Notes: a model not told the origin generated them from the letters alone. A stretch of DNA of 64,000 nt from Pseudomonas sp. DY-1 (GCF_003626975.1 NZ_CP032616.1:4564001-4628000); one strand, 5' to 3'. Positions 26,624 to 35,649 are shown, numbered from the stretch's first letter. Program-made: numbers and translations.

Positions 26624-27385
26624 ATGACAATGCAGAAGTTGATCCAACGTGCCCTGACCCTGGGCCTGATGTTCCTCGCCTTCACAGCGCGCGCCGAAGT
26701 GCCGGCGGATTACAAGGTGGTGTTGCTCACCGAGAACTTCCCGCCGTTCAACATGGCGGTGGATGACAAGAACTTTGCCCGTGACGACGGCATCGACGGT
26801 ATCAGCACCGATATCGTGCGCGAGATGTTCAAGCGCGCCGGCATCAACTACAGCCTGACCCTGCGCTTCCCCTGGGACCGCCTCTATCGCCTGACCCTGG
26901 ACAAGCCCAGCTACGGCCTGTTCTCCACCACCTTCACCCCTGAGCGCCAGCCACTGTTCAAGTGGGTCGGCCCCATTGCCAAGACCGAGTGGGTGCTGCT
27001 TGCCGCACCGGGCAACAACCTCAGCGTCAAGGACCTGAAAAGCGCCTCCCAGTATCGAATCGGCGCCTACAAGAACGATGCGGTCAGCCAGCACCTGGAG
27101 AGCCAGGGCATGGCACCGCAGAACGCCCTGCGCGACCAGGAAAACGTGAAGAAGCTGCTCAAGGGCCAGATCGACCTCTGGGCCACCACCGATCCGGTGG
27201 GCCGTTACCTGGCCAAGCAGGAAGGCGTCACCGGTCTGCAGACCGTGCTGCGCTTCAACAGCGCCGAGCTCTATCTGGCCTTCAACAAGGACACGCCGGA
27301 CGAGGTCATCGAGCGCCTGCAGAAGGCTCTCGACCAGATGCGCAGCGACGGTTACGTCGACGAGATCACCCAGAACTATCTGTAA
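26624..27385 (+). CDS. Family-3 solute-binding protein (paralogue B), orphan
   Basis: Protein of 253 aa from ATG 26624 (a second ATG two codons on is also possible). Signal peptide MTMQKLIQRALTLGLMFLAF then TARA. The mature protein parallels the gene before it along its whole length: VVLLTENFPPFNM, DIVREMFKRAGINYSLTLRF, LRDQENVKKLLKGQIDLWAT and KALDQMRSDGYVDEI. This is a tandem duplication that has since diverged. Again no transporter partners are nearby. Confidence 0.85.
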   Translation: MTMQKLIQRALTLGLMFLAFTARAEVPADYKVVLLTENFPPFNMAVDDKNFARDDGIDGISTDIVREMFKRAGINYSLTLRFPWDRLYRLTLDKPSYGLFSTTFTPERQPLFKWVGPIAKTEWVLLAAPGNNLSVKDLKSASQYRIGAYKNDAVSQHLESQGMAPQNALRDQENVKKLLKGQIDLWATTDPVGRYLAKQEGVTGLQTVLRFNSAELYLAFNKDTPDEVIERLQKALDQMRSDGYVDEITQNYL

Positions 27386-27411
27386 TCGCCGGCTTATTCG
27401 CGATGCTTTTC

Positions 27412-27509
27412 TGTAGGGGCGATTTCAATCGCCAAGGGCGGCGAAGCCGCCCCGTGAGGGCTTGCAGGGCAGACCTGCGGCCTGCTTGGCGAATGAATTC
27501 GCCCCTACA
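27412..27509. repeat. Composite palindromic repeat (GTAGGGGCGA family)
   Basis: TGTAGGGGCGA at the left and TTCGCCCCTACA at the right frame further nested inverted repeats (CAATCGCCAAG with CTTGGCGAA, GGCGGC with GCCGCC). The same outer motif recurs at 33985-34018. Such paired intergenic palindromes are typical REP/BIME-like elements of Pseudomonas. Confidence 0.75.
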
Positions 27510-27524
27510 AGGTGTCCCGACCGC

Positions 27525-28289
27525 CTACCGGTAAACCCCCGCCTTGCCATGGGCCGCCATGGCTCGATTGCCGCGCAGGGCGATCAGCATTTCCACATCG
27601 ATCAGTTCGAAGCCCCTTTCCTTCAGGCGCGGCAACTCGCGCTCGAGCAGCTCCAGGGTCGCCGGATGCGGATGGCCGATCATCAGTGCCGAGCCTTGCT
27701 TTCGCGCGAGCTTGAGGGCGGCATCGAACTGCGCGGCTACGGCGGCCGGGCTCTGGTCGTCATCGAGGAAAATGTCCCGCGAGAGGCTGGGCAGCCCGAC
27801 TTTCTGGGCTTCGGCGGCGGCCACCGTGGCGGCGCTGGTGCGGCTGTCGATGAAGAAGCGGTGCTCCTGCTGCAGGCGATGCATCAGCCAGGACATGGCT
27901 GGGCGCTGGGCAGTCATGCGGCTGCCCATGTGGTTGTTCAGGCCGCGTGCGTAAGGCACCTGGCGCAGTGCGGAGTCGAGGCGCTTCTCAAGCTCGGCTG
28001 TGGATAACTCAGGGCGCCAGGCGTAAGGACCGGTGGCCGGGTCCATGGGTAGGTGCAGCATCACGGTCTTGCCTGCTGCGTGAGCGGCCTCGGCCAGTTC
28101 GCGGGAGTGGCGTGCATCCGGCAGGATGGAAAGCGCCACCGGGCCGGGTAGGGCAAGGACGCGACGGTCTCGGACGGGGGTCTGGCCCAGGTCATCGATC
28201 ACCAGGGCCAGCCGCGCGACAGGGGCGGCCCAGGCACCAGCTGCCGTCGCGCTCAACCACAGCGCCAGCAGCCAGATGCCCCATTTCAT
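27525..28289 (-). CDS. Divergent polysaccharide deacetylase (YibQ family)
   Basis: Protein of 254 aa with signal peptide (GIWLLALWLSATAAGAWAA). The mature start LALVIDDLGQ carries the paired Asp of the divergent deacetylase fold; LHLPMDP, LNNHMGS and FIDSRTS follow in the order seen in YibQ proteins, and IGHPHPATLELL closes the domain. Probably a periplasmic hydrolase acting on a cell-wall or surface polymer; substrate unknown. It starts one base after the ctpA stop, forming the end of an envC-ctpA-deacetylase operon. Confidence 0.88.
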   Translation of the reverse strand: MKWGIWLLALWLSATAAGAWAAPVARLALVIDDLGQTPVRDRRVLALPGPVALSILPDARHSRELAEAAHAAGKTVMLHLPMDPATGPYAWRPELSTAELEKRLDSALRQVPYARGLNNHMGSRMTAQRPAMSWLMHRLQQEHRFFIDSRTSAATVAAAEAQKVGLPSLSRDIFLDDDQSPAAVAAQFDAALKLARKQGSALMIGHPHPATLELLERELPRLKERGFELIDVEMLIALRGNRAMAAHGKAGVYR

Positions 28290-28290
28290 G

Positions 28291-29604
28291 TCAGTTCTTG
28301 CGAGTGACGTTCAGGCCTTTCAACAGGTTGAGGGCCTGACTGAGTTGGAAGTCGTCGTCCTGCGGGCGTGGTTCCGCGGATTTCTTGCTCGAACTCGGGC
28401 GGTCGGCGCCGCCATTGCCATTGCCGAGGTGGCCTGCGAGGTCGGCTTCCTTGAAGGTTTCGCCGTCCTGCTCGCGGGTTACCTTGGCACGTGCTACCTC
28501 GATATCCGGGACGATGCCCTGGGCCTGGATCGAGCGGCCGTTCGGGGTGTAGTAGAGCGCAGTGGTCAGCTTCAGGGCGCGGTCGTTGTTCAGCGGCAGA
28601 ACGGTCTGCACCGAACCCTTGCCGAAACTGTCGGTGCCCATCAGAACACCACGCTTGTGGTCCTGCAGCGCGCCGGCAACGATCTCGGCTGCCGAGGCAC
28701 TGCCGCCATTGATCAGCACCACCAGTGGTACGCCTTCACTGGCGTCGGCCGGGTCGGCGGAGAAGCGAAGCTCGGAGTTGGCGATGCGGCCCTTGGTGTA
28801 AACGATCAGACCCTTACGCAGGAAGTGGTCGGAGACTTCCACTGCTGACTGCAACACGCCGCCCGGGTTGTTGCGCAGGTCCAGGACCAGGCCGGAAAGC
28901 CGGCTGCCGTTGTCCTTGCGCAGCTTGGCCAGGGCCTTGCCGACTTCTTCGCCGGTGTTGACCTGGAACTGGGTGATGCGCAAGTAGCCATAGCCTTTCT
29001 CGAGCAGCTGGCTCTTCACGCTCTTGACCTTGATCGCGGCGCGCACAAGTTCAACGTCGAAGGGCTGCCCGCCATCGCGTACCAGGGTCAGGGTGATCTT
29101 GCTGCCGGCCTTGCCGCGCATCTTGTCGACCGCTTCCATCAGCGAGATGCCCTTGGTCGGCTGGCCGTCGATCTTCACGATCAGGTCGCCAGGCTGGATG
29201 CCGGCCTTGGATGCCGGCGTGTCATCGATGGGGGAAACCACCTTGACGAAGCCGTCCTCGGTGCCGACCTCGATGCCGAGGCCGCCGAATTCACCACTGG
29301 TGCTTTCCTGCAGCTCCTGGAAGTCTTCTGGCTCCAGGTAGGCGGAATGCGGGTCGAGGTTGCTGAGCATGCCCTTGATGGCGTTTTCCAGCAGGGTCTT
29401 GTCGTCAACTGGCTCGACGTATGCGGATTTGATGCGGTCCAGCACCTCGGCGAAGGTTCGCAGCTCGTCAAGTGGCAGCGGCGCCTTGCCGTTCACCGCG
29501 GTGGCAGGGAGGGTTGCCGGCTCCTCGGCGGCCAGCAGCTGCGAGGCGCCACCGAGCAGCGCCAGTGCCATGGCCAGGGAAGTGAGGCGGGACAAATGCG
29601 GCAT
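28291..29604 (-). CDS. ctpA: Carboxy-terminal processing protease CtpA (S41A)
   Basis: Protein of 437 aa with signal peptide (cleaved near LLAAEE). PDZ domain at about residues 105-185 (GGLGIEV, AGIQPGDLIVKIDG). In the catalytic core, GGSASAAE and DSFGKGSVQ hold the Ser/Lys dyad; by alignment with E. coli Prc I place it at Ser304 and Lys329, 25 residues apart. In P. aeruginosa CtpA with the LbcA adaptor degrades peptidoglycan cross-link hydrolases in the periplasm. Its position right after envC, another cell-wall-hydrolysis control gene, fits that role. Confidence 0.94.
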   Translation of the reverse strand: MPHLSRLTSLAMALALLGGASQLLAAEEPATLPATAVNGKAPLPLDELRTFAEVLDRIKSAYVEPVDDKTLLENAIKGMLSNLDPHSAYLEPEDFQELQESTSGEFGGLGIEVGTEDGFVKVVSPIDDTPASKAGIQPGDLIVKIDGQPTKGISLMEAVDKMRGKAGSKITLTLVRDGGQPFDVELVRAAIKVKSVKSQLLEKGYGYLRITQFQVNTGEEVGKALAKLRKDNGSRLSGLVLDLRNNPGGVLQSAVEVSDHFLRKGLIVYTKGRIANSELRFSADPADASEGVPLVVLINGGSASAAEIVAGALQDHKRGVLMGTDSFGKGSVQTVLPLNNDRALKLTTALYYTPNGRSIQAQGIVPDIEVARAKVTREQDGETFKEADLAGHLGNGNGGADRPSSSKKSAEPRPQDDDFQLSQALNLLKGLNVTRKN

Positions 29605-29632
29605 GCGAAACTCCTGCTAGATGGGATGGCGC

Positions 29633-30898
29633 CTATCCTTGCGCGCGGCACCACTGTGCCGGGTCGGTGGGTCGGCCCTGCTGGCGAATGGCGAAGTACA
29701 GCGCGGGCGTGTCCTGCCCGCCGCTGTTGCCGACGGTGGCGATGGATTCGCCCGCCTTCACGATATCGCCGGCACTTTTCAATAGACGCTGATTGTGTCC
29801 GTAGAGACTCAGATAGCCATTGCCATGATCGAGAATGACCAGAAGCCCGGCGCCGCGCAACCAGTCAGCGAAAACCACGCGACCGCCGTGTACAGCGCGG
29901 ACAGAGCTGCCTTCGCTGGCGCCGATCAGCACGCCATCCCATTTTGCGCGGGAGTCGCCGCCACGGGCCGAGCCGAAACGCGCCACCAGTCGGCCATCCA
30001 CCGGCCAGGGTAACTTGCCGCGCGCCTGGGCGAAGGGGCCACCGAAGTTGCCACCGGTGCTGGATACCATCGGTCCGCTAGTGGGCCTGGCTGGGCTGCC
30101 GGCTGGATGCTCGCGGAGCTGGCGCTGCTGTTCCGCGAGGGCACGCTTGCGGGCTTCCTCAGCCTCGCGGGCCTCACGCTCCTGGCGAGCCAGCGTCTCT
30201 TCGATGGTCTTGAGTACCTTGCCGAGCTGCTCCTGGTCCTGCTGGCGGGACTTGAGCTTCTTGTCGCGGTCGCTGACGTCCTGGTTGAGCTTGGCCAGGG
30301 CCTGCTGACGCTCCTTGCGCGCCGCCGCCAGTTGCTCGCGACGGCCATCGAGCGCTGCCTTCTGCTCGTTGAGCTGGTTCTGCTGGACAGTAATTTCCTG
30401 CTCGACGTTGTTCAGCTGGCGAAGGGTTTCGTTGAATGCGGCCAACTGCTCCAGGCGCGCCTTGCTCAGGTAGTCGTAGTAAGTAAGGGTGCGGGCGAAC
30501 TTCTCGGGGTGCTGCTGGTTGAGCAGCAGCTTGACATATTCCTGCTGGCCGCTCTGGTAGGCGGCGCGGGCCTGGATACCGATCAGGCGCTGCTGTTCAG
30601 CGCGCGCTTCCTGGAGTTTTTTTTTCTCCTCGCCCAGGCGCTGGACTTCGCCTTCGCTGTCCTTGAGCTCCTGCTGCAGGTCTTTGACCTGCTGCTCCAG
30701 GTTGCCCATTTCGGTTTCGGTCTTCTTCAGGTCGGCCTGGACGCCGGACTTTTCGTCCTGCAACTGCTTCAGCAGTTTCTTCAGTTCGGCGACATCCTTG
30801 CCGGCCTGGTCCAGCTGCTGCTGGGTTTCGGCGCGTTGGTCGGCCATGACCGGGGTGGTCAGGCTGGCGAAGATAACGAGGGCGAGGGCGCGAAGCAT
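29633..30898 (-). CDS. envC: EnvC-like murein hydrolase activator
   Basis: Protein of 421 aa from ATG 30898. Signal peptide (ALALVIFASLTTPVMA), then a long coiled coil (about residues 25-240, dense in Gln/Glu/Lys/Leu) and a C-terminal LytM (M23) domain. The LytM metal ligands are degenerate: KWDGVLI stands where active enzymes have HxGxD, and ALYFAIR replaces LHFEVR. Loss of the zinc site is the mark of EnvC, which activates amidases for septal splitting rather than cutting itself. It leads the operon with ctpA and the deacetylase. Confidence 0.9.
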   Translation of the reverse strand: MLRALALVIFASLTTPVMADQRAETQQQLDQAGKDVAELKKLLKQLQDEKSGVQADLKKTETEMGNLEQQVKDLQQELKDSEGEVQRLGEEKKKLQEARAEQQRLIGIQARAAYQSGQQEYVKLLLNQQHPEKFARTLTYYDYLSKARLEQLAAFNETLRQLNNVEQEITVQQNQLNEQKAALDGRREQLAAARKERQQALAKLNQDVSDRDKKLKSRQQDQEQLGKVLKTIEETLARQEREAREAEEARKRALAEQQRQLREHPAGSPARPTSGPMVSSTGGNFGGPFAQARGKLPWPVDGRLVARFGSARGGDSRAKWDGVLIGASEGSSVRAVHGGRVVFADWLRGAGLLVILDHGNGYLSLYGHNQRLLKSAGDIVKAGESIATVGNSGGQDTPALYFAIRQQGRPTDPAQWCRAQG

Positions 30899-30952
30899 GG
30901 GGGGTGGGGTACCAGGGGGGAGGACCGGCCTAGTATGCCCGTGGCGCGGGGC

Positions 30953-30987
30953 AAAAAAAACGCCCGGAACCAGAGGTTCGGGGCGTT
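30953..30987 (-). terminator. Rho-independent terminator after gpmI
   Basis: On the minus strand a 13-bp stem with one mismatch (AACGCCCCGAACC / GGTTCCGGGCGTT), a TCT loop and eight T. It separates gpmI from envC, so the latter needs its own promoter. Confidence 0.9.
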
Positions 30988-31048
30988 TCCTGACAAGGCG
31001 CGCAGATTTGCTGCGCCTGGGCCGCGCCATGGCGTCGGCCCGGGTCGA

Positions 31049-32584
31049 TCATTGCAGTTCGACGATGGTCTTGCCGGACATCTCGGCCGGTACCGGCAGG
31101 CCCATCAGGGTCAGCAGGGTCGGGGCCACGTCGGCCAGCACGCCGCCTTCGCGGATCTTCGCCGGGCGCTTGCCAACATAGATGAAGGGCACCGGCTCGC
31201 AGGTGTGCGCTGTATGGGCCTGACCGGTCATTTCGTCTTCCATCTGCTCGACGTTGCCGTGGTCGGCAGTGATCAGCGCTTCGCCGCCGACCTTGTCCAA
31301 TGCTTCGACGATGCGGCCGACGCAGTTGTCCAGGCACTCCACGGCCTTGACCGCAGCTTCGAACACGCCGGTGTGGCCGACCATGTCGCCGTTGGCGTAG
31401 TTCACCACGATCACGTCGTAGCGCTGGTTCTCGATGGCATCGACGATCTTGTCGGTGACTTCGGGGGCGCTCATTTCCGGCTGCAGGTCATAGGTGGCGA
31501 CCTTGGGCGACGGGATCAGAATGCGCTCTTCGCCTTCGAAAGGCTCTTCACGGCCACCGGAGAAGAAGAAGGTCACGTGAGCGTACTTCTCGGTCTCGGC
31601 GATGCGCAGCTGGGTCTTGCCGTTCTTCGCCAGGTATTCGCCCAGCACGTTTTCCAGGGATTCCGGCTTGAAGGCGCTGGGAGCGGGGATGCTCGCCGCG
31701 TACTGGGTCAGCATCACGTAGCCGGCCAGTTTCAGCTCGCGCTGGCGGGCGAACTCCTTGAAACCGGGCTCGACGAAGGCGCGGGACAGTTCACGGGCGC
31801 GATCGGCGCGGAAGTTCATGAAGATCACGGCGTCGCCATCTTCCACTTTCACCTGATCGCCAATGCGGGTGGCTTTCACGAACTCATCGCTCTCGCCGCG
31901 CTCATAGGCCGCGGCTAGGCCTTCAACCGCGCTGGCAGCGGTGAATTCGGCCTGGCCTTCGGTAATCAGGTTGTAGGCGGCTTCCACGCGGTCCCAGCGA
32001 TTGTCGCGGTCCATGGCGAAGTAGCGGCCGATGAGGCTGGCGACGCGACCCTTGCCGAGGCGGGCGAAGGTTTCGTCCATCAGCTTGATGGAGGGCTCGG
32101 CGCTCTTGGGCGGCGTATCACGGCCGTCGAGGAAGGCGTGCAGGTAGATCTTCTCGGCGCCGCGCTGGGCGGCCAGTTCGGCCATGGCAACCAGGTGGTC
32201 CTGATGGCTGTGCACGCCGCCATCGGAAAGCAGGCCCATGAAATGCACGGCCTTGCCGGCAGTCACGGCCTTGTCCACTGCGGTGGTGATTTCCGCGTTG
32301 GTGAAGAAGTCACCGTCGCGGATCGACTTGGTCACGCGGGTGAAGTCCTGGTAAACCACGCGGCCTGCACCCAGGTTCATGTGGCCGACTTCGGAGTTGC
32401 CCATCTGTCCGTCAGGCAGGCCGACGTCCATGCCGCTACCTGAAATCAGGCCATGGGGCTGGGTGGCGCGCAGGCGATCGTAGACTGGGGTGCTGGCGGC
32501 GTAGATGGCGTTGTATTCGGGGCTGTCACTGTGACCGAAACCGTCCAGGATGATCAGGACCAGGGGTTTGGGCGTGGCTGTCAT
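31049..32584 (-). CDS. gpmI: 2,3-bisphosphoglycerate-independent phosphoglycerate mutase
   Basis: Protein of 511 aa, full length. The alkaline-phosphatase-like metal sites are clear: [10 protein letters not shown] at the start, the phospho-serine in [11 protein letters not shown] near residue 64, FLDGRDTPP, and late [11 protein letters not shown] with a second His cluster [11 protein letters not shown]. It interconverts 3- and 2-phosphoglycerate with two Mn ions. A strong terminator follows; the gene diverges from the rhodanese-grxC-secB unit. Confidence 0.96.
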   Translation of the reverse strand: MTATPKPLVLIILDGFGHSDSPEYNAIYAASTPVYDRLRATQPHGLISGSGMDVGLPDGQMGNSEVGHMNLGAGRVVYQDFTRVTKSIRDGDFFTNAEITTAVDKAVTAGKAVHFMGLLSDGGVHSHQDHLVAMAELAAQRGAEKIYLHAFLDGRDTPPKSAEPSIKLMDETFARLGKGRVASLIGRYFAMDRDNRWDRVEAAYNLITEGQAEFTAASAVEGLAAAYERGESDEFVKATRIGDQVKVEDGDAVIFMNFRADRARELSRAFVEPGFKEFARQRELKLAGYVMLTQYAASIPAPSAFKPESLENVLGEYLAKNGKTQLRIAETEKYAHVTFFFSGGREEPFEGEERILIPSPKVATYDLQPEMSAPEVTDKIVDAIENQRYDVIVVNYANGDMVGHTGVFEAAVKAVECLDNCVGRIVEALDKVGGEALITADHGNVEQMEDEMTGQAHTAHTCEPVPFIYVGKRPAKIREGGVLADVAPTLLTLMGLPVPAEMSGKTIVELQ

Positions 32585-32692
32585 AGTGTCCGACTCGTCT
32601 GCGGCAATAGAAGGAAAGTTGCGGGCAAGGCCCCGGAAAAAGGACGCGGCATTCTACGTTCTGGTTCCATCGGCGTCACCGCCGGACGGGGT

Positions 32693-32720
32693 TTGGCCGA
32701 CCTGTGGGGCTGTGTATACT
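32693..32720 (+). promoter_or_regulatory. Sigma-70 promoter of the rhodanese-grxC-secB operon
   Basis: TTGGCC (32693-32698), a 16-base spacer and TATACT (32715-32720), 32 bases before the rhodanese ATG and in the gap divergent to gpmI. Confidence 0.6.
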
Positions 32721-32751
32721 GGCCGGCATTTTACCGTCCCGGAAGCCGACG

Positions 32752-33165
32752 ATGCTCGCTAAGCTGATTGAATTTGCCACTAACCACTATGTACTGAGTG
32801 GATCGTTCGTGCTGCTGCTGGCCCTGCTGCTGGCCCACGAACTGCGCCGCAGTGGCCGCGCCATCTCCACCCGCGAGCTGACCTCGCTGGTCAACGGCGG
32901 TCAGGCCGTAGTGCTGGACGTGCGCGGCACCAAGGATTTCTCCGGCGGCCATATCGTCGACGCCCTGAACATCCCCTACGAAAAGCTCGCCAGCCGCCTC
33001 GCCGAACTGGAGAAGCACAAGGACAAGGCCATCATCGTGGTCGACTCCATGGGTCAGCACGCCGGCACTGTCTGCCGCGACCTGAAAAAGGCCGGCTTCA
33101 ATGCCATCAAGCTGTCCGGCGGTATCGGCACCTGGCGTGGCGACAACCTGCCGCTGGTGAAGTGA
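32752..33165 (+). CDS. Membrane-anchored rhodanese-like protein (YibN-like)
   Basis: Protein of 137 aa from ATG 32752. One N-terminal membrane span (FVLLLALLLAHEL, residues about 18-32), then a rhodanese domain with VVLDVRGTKDFSGGHI and LSGGIGTWRG. Where active sulfurtransferases carry the Cys loop (YCxxGxR), this protein reads VVDSMGQHAG, so the catalytic Cys is missing, as I recall for E. coli YibN. YibN has been linked to membrane-protein insertion; the same neighbourhood with grxC and secB is widely conserved. Confidence 0.85.
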   Translation: MLAKLIEFATNHYVLSGSFVLLLALLLAHELRRSGRAISTRELTSLVNGGQAVVLDVRGTKDFSGGHIVDALNIPYEKLASRLAELEKHKDKAIIVVDSMGQHAGTVCRDLKKAGFNAIKLSGGIGTWRGDNLPLVK

Positions 33166-33166
33166 G

Positions 33167-33442
33167 ATGGCCGGGACAGTCATCTATTCGAGCGCCTGGT
33201 GCCCTTTCTGCATCCGTGCCAAGCAGCTGCTGGACAGCAAGGGCGTGCGCTATGAAGAGATCAGCGTCGACGGCAACCCCGCAATTCGTGCCGAGATGAC
33301 CCGCAAGGCCGGGCGCACCTCGGTGCCGCAGATCTGGATCGGCCAGACCCACGTGGGCGGCTGTGACGATCTGTACGCCCTGGAACGTGCCGGCAAGCTC
33401 GACGCGTTGCTCCAGGCCAGCCCGCAAACGGAAACGCACTAG
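33167..33442 (+). CDS. grxC: Glutaredoxin 3
   Basis: Protein of 91 aa. Dithiol active site Cys12-Pro-Phe-Cys15 in [10 protein letters not shown], cis-proline in RTSVPQIWI and the GSH-binding GGCDDLYAL segment. It reduces protein disulfides with glutathione in the cytosol. It starts two bases after the rhodanese stop and precedes secB. Confidence 0.95.
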   Translation: MAGTVIYSSAWCPFCIRAKQLLDSKGVRYEEISVDGNPAIRAEMTRKAGRTSVPQIWIGQTHVGGCDDLYALERAGKLDALLQASPQTETH

Positions 33443-33456
33443 AACAAGGCAGAACC

Positions 33457-33927
33457 ATGACCGAACAAGCAAGCAACGGCGCCAACCAGAACCCTCAGTT
33501 CTCCCTGCAGCGCATCTACGTGCGCGACCTGTCCTTCGAAGCGCCGAAGAGCCCGGAAATCTTCCGCCAGGAGTGGGCGCCGAACGTTGCCCTGGACCTG
33601 AACACCCGTCAGAAGCAACTGGACGGCGACTTCCACGAAGTCGTGCTGACCCTGTCCGTGACCGTGAAGAACGGCGAAGAAACCGCCTTCATCGCTGAAG
33701 TGCAGCAGGCCGGCATCTTCCTGATCAAGGGCCTGGATGCGGCTTCCATGAGCCACACCCTGGGTGCCTTCTGCCCGAACATCCTGTTCCCCTACGCCCG
33801 TGAAACCCTGGATAGCCTGGTTATCCGTGGCTCCTTCCCGGCGCTGATGCTCTCCCCGGTGAACTTCGACGCCCTGTACGCCCAGGAACTGGCGCGTCTG
33901 CAGGCTGCTGGCGAAGCCCAGGCCTGA
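33457..33927 (+). CDS. secB: Protein-export chaperone SecB
   Basis: Protein of 156 aa. [20 protein letters not shown] and the acidic SecA-contacting strand, followed by [18 protein letters not shown] and [15 protein letters not shown], are diagnostic. It is a cytoplasmic homotetramer that keeps precursors unfolded and hands them to SecA. Last gene of the operon, followed by a strong bidirectional terminator. Confidence 0.97.
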   Translation: MTEQASNGANQNPQFSLQRIYVRDLSFEAPKSPEIFRQEWAPNVALDLNTRQKQLDGDFHEVVLTLSVTVKNGEETAFIAEVQQAGIFLIKGLDAASMSHTLGAFCPNILFPYARETLDSLVIRGSFPALMLSPVNFDALYAQELARLQAAGEAQA

Positions 33928-33940
33928 TTATCAGGCTCCA

Positions 33941-33970
33941 TGAAAAAGCGCCCTTCGGGGCGCTTTTTCA
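33941..33970 (+). terminator. Terminator after secB
   Basis: Perfect 13-bp stem TGAAAAAGCGCCC / GGGCGCTTTTTCA with a TTCG loop; it works in both directions and also faces the end of trmL. Confidence 0.92.
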
Positions 33971-33984
33971 TTGGGGTGAGGAAA

Positions 33985-34018
33985 CCCTGTAGGGGCGAAT
34001 GAATTCGCCCCTACAGGG
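33985..34018. repeat. Perfect palindromic repeat (GTAGGGGCGAA family)
   Basis: A 15-bp perfect stem (CCCTGTAGGGGCGAA) around TGAA, lying between the secB terminator and trmL. The same GTAGGGGCGA/TTCGCCCCTAC motif bounds the composite repeat at 27412-27509. Confidence 0.8.
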
Positions 34019-34047
34019 AAAGTGCGTCCGGAAACGCTCTGCGCCAT

Positions 34048-34509
34048 TCAATCCAGGCTGAAATCATGCTGCCGCCACGCCTCGTAAACCGCCACGGCAA
34101 CGGTATTGGACAGGTTCAGGCTGCGGCAGTTGGGGCGCATCGGCAGGCGCAGGCGTTGTTCCGGGGGCAGGCTTTCACGGACTTCCTGGGGCAGGCCACG
34201 GCTTTCCGGACCGAAGAGGAAGGCGTCGCCCTTCTCGAAGGCCACTTCATGGAACAGTTTGGTGCCCTTGGTGGTGAAGGCGAATACCCGAGGTTGGCCC
34301 AGGGCCGCCAGGCAGCTTTCCAGGTCGCTGTAGCGCTTGAGCGTGGCGTACTCGTGGTAGTCCAGCCCGGCACGGCGCAGACGCTTGTCGTCCAACTCGA
34401 AACCGAGGGGTTCGATCAGGTGAAGGTGGCAGCCAGAATTGGCGCACAGCCTGATAATGTTGCCGGTGTTCGGCGGAATTTCCGGTTGAAACAGGATGAC
34501 GTGAAACAT
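34048..34509 (-). CDS. trmL: tRNA (cytidine/uridine-34 2'-O) methyltransferase
   Basis: Protein of 153 aa, SPOUT fold. FHVILFQPEIPPNTGNIIRL at the start, LFGPESRGLP and the C-terminal SLNLSNTVAVAVYEAW (SAM-binding trefoil knot) are diagnostic of TrmL, which methylates the wobble ribose of tRNA-Leu isoacceptors. It is divergent from the next gene, the two start codons nearly touching. Confidence 0.95.
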   Translation of the reverse strand: MFHVILFQPEIPPNTGNIIRLCANSGCHLHLIEPLGFELDDKRLRRAGLDYHEYATLKRYSDLESCLAALGQPRVFAFTTKGTKLFHEVAFEKGDAFLFGPESRGLPQEVRESLPPEQRLRLPMRPNCRSLNLSNTVAVAVYEAWRQHDFSLD

Positions 34510-34948
34510 GGGTAGCCCCGGGCCCGAAGACGGGCGGCATTCTACTCCCGATGATGATCCGCGACCGAGCCTATGGCCGCGCTTTTTGTTCTCCCTTGCC
34601 CTGCTGGGGCTGCTGGTTGGAATGATGCTCGGCCGCCTGACAGCGCCGGAGCCCGTGCACCTGGAGCGGATCGAAGTGCGCCAGGGTGGCCTGGCTCTCT
34701 GGTTCGACCACGAACCCGAAGTGCGCGAGGAAGCGTTGGAAGGCGCCTACGCACTGGTGATGGGTGCGGATGGGCAGTCTGCCAAGGGCCAATTGATCCT
34801 GGGCGATGCGCCGGTGAGCTGGAAAGTGTTGCGCTCGACCCACGGGGTGATGGTGCGCTTCGTTGCGGCGCGGCCACTGCACGGAGAGTGGCGCGGTGCC
34901 GCGGAGAATGGACGCTGGCGGCTGGAGGTCAGCCTGCGCGCCGAATAA
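34508..34948 (+). CDS. Single-span membrane protein, function unknown
   Basis: Protein of 146 aa. A charged Pro-rich N-terminus (about 27 residues) precedes one membrane span (FLFSLALLGLLVGMMLG), so a small periplasmic beta-rich domain follows (HLERIEVRQGGLALWFDHEP onward). I do not recognise the family; its place next to trmL is typical for pseudomonads. Its last codons and stop lie in the first, degenerate copy of the tandem repeat that follows. The start overlaps the trmL start by two bases, so translation initiation is ambiguous. Confidence 0.6.
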   Translation: MGSPGPEDGRHSTPDDDPRPSLWPRFLFSLALLGLLVGMMLGRLTAPEPVHLERIEVRQGGLALWFDHEPEVREEALEGAYALVMGADGQSAKGQLILGDAPVSWKVLRSTHGVMVRFVAARPLHGEWRGAAENGRWRLEVSLRAE

Positions 34949-34952
34949 GAAA

Positions 34953-35390
34953 GGGGATTCCCCGGCCTGCCTGTACCAAGGCCCCCTGAAGGGTGGTCAC
35001 CCGCCGTGACGAGTGACGCGGTCCTGCATCGGGCCTTGGCGTGGCCCGAGGCGACTGGATTCCAGTGCGCCTGTGGATAAAAGAGGGGATTCCCCGGCCT
35101 GCCTGTACCAAGGCCCCCTGAAGGGTGGTCGCCCGCCATGGCGAGTGACGCGGTCCTGCATCGGGCCTTGGCGTGGCCCGAGGCGACTGGATTCCAGTGC
35201 GCCTGTGGATAAAAGAGGGGATCCCCGGCCTGCCTGTACCAAGGCCCCCTGAAACCTGGTCGCCCCAGGGCGACGCTGTCTTGCTTAGCCCCTTCTGGGG
35301 CCGTGGCGGCTAGAGGTCAGCCTGCCTGTCATAAGAGTGGGGATTCCCTGGCCTGCCTGAACCAGGGGCCCCAAAACCGCTGTTGCCTGG
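34953..35390. repeat. 132-bp tandem repeat array
   Basis: Units start at 34953, 35085 and 35217 (GGGGATTCCCCGGCCTGCC), an exact period of 132; the first two are almost identical and the third is cut after about 45 bases. A degenerate further copy starts near 35334. The end of each unit (GGCGACTGGATTCCAG to GATAAAAGA) resembles the 3' end of the gene that precedes the array, stop codon included. Copies contain CCACCCTTCAGGGGG and CGGGCCACGC-type inverted stretches. No gene is seen from 34949 to 35649. Confidence 0.85.
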
Positions 35391-35614
35391 ACTATTGCAG
35401 GGGGCGTGCCAGTTTTCCGGAGAGTCGTCCGATGAGCCTTATGACCCAGCGGTAAGCCGCGCCATTGCTGACGTTGACGATGGTGTGCGGGCTTCTGGAT
35501 AGGTGCTTTGGGGTGGATTTCATACCAGCCGTGAAGCACTTTTTTGAGGCGGGAAGGTGAATCTGGCACCAGGGATGATCCTTTTTCCTGGTCCGAACCG
35601 GCTGGGAACGATTG

Positions 35615-35640
35615 AAAAGGACCCCGTCGAGGCGGGGCCC
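35615..35640 (-). terminator. Terminator after the RsmN-like gene
   Basis: On the minus strand GGGCCCCG, loop CCTCGA, CGGGGTCC (one mismatch) and TTTTC, ten bases past the stop. Confidence 0.7.
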
Positions 35641-35649
35641 ATTTCGGCA

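Noticed and set aside
34953-35262. CRISPR array at the 132-bp repeats
   Set aside because: The units are contiguous and long with no unique spacers, and no cas genes are present.
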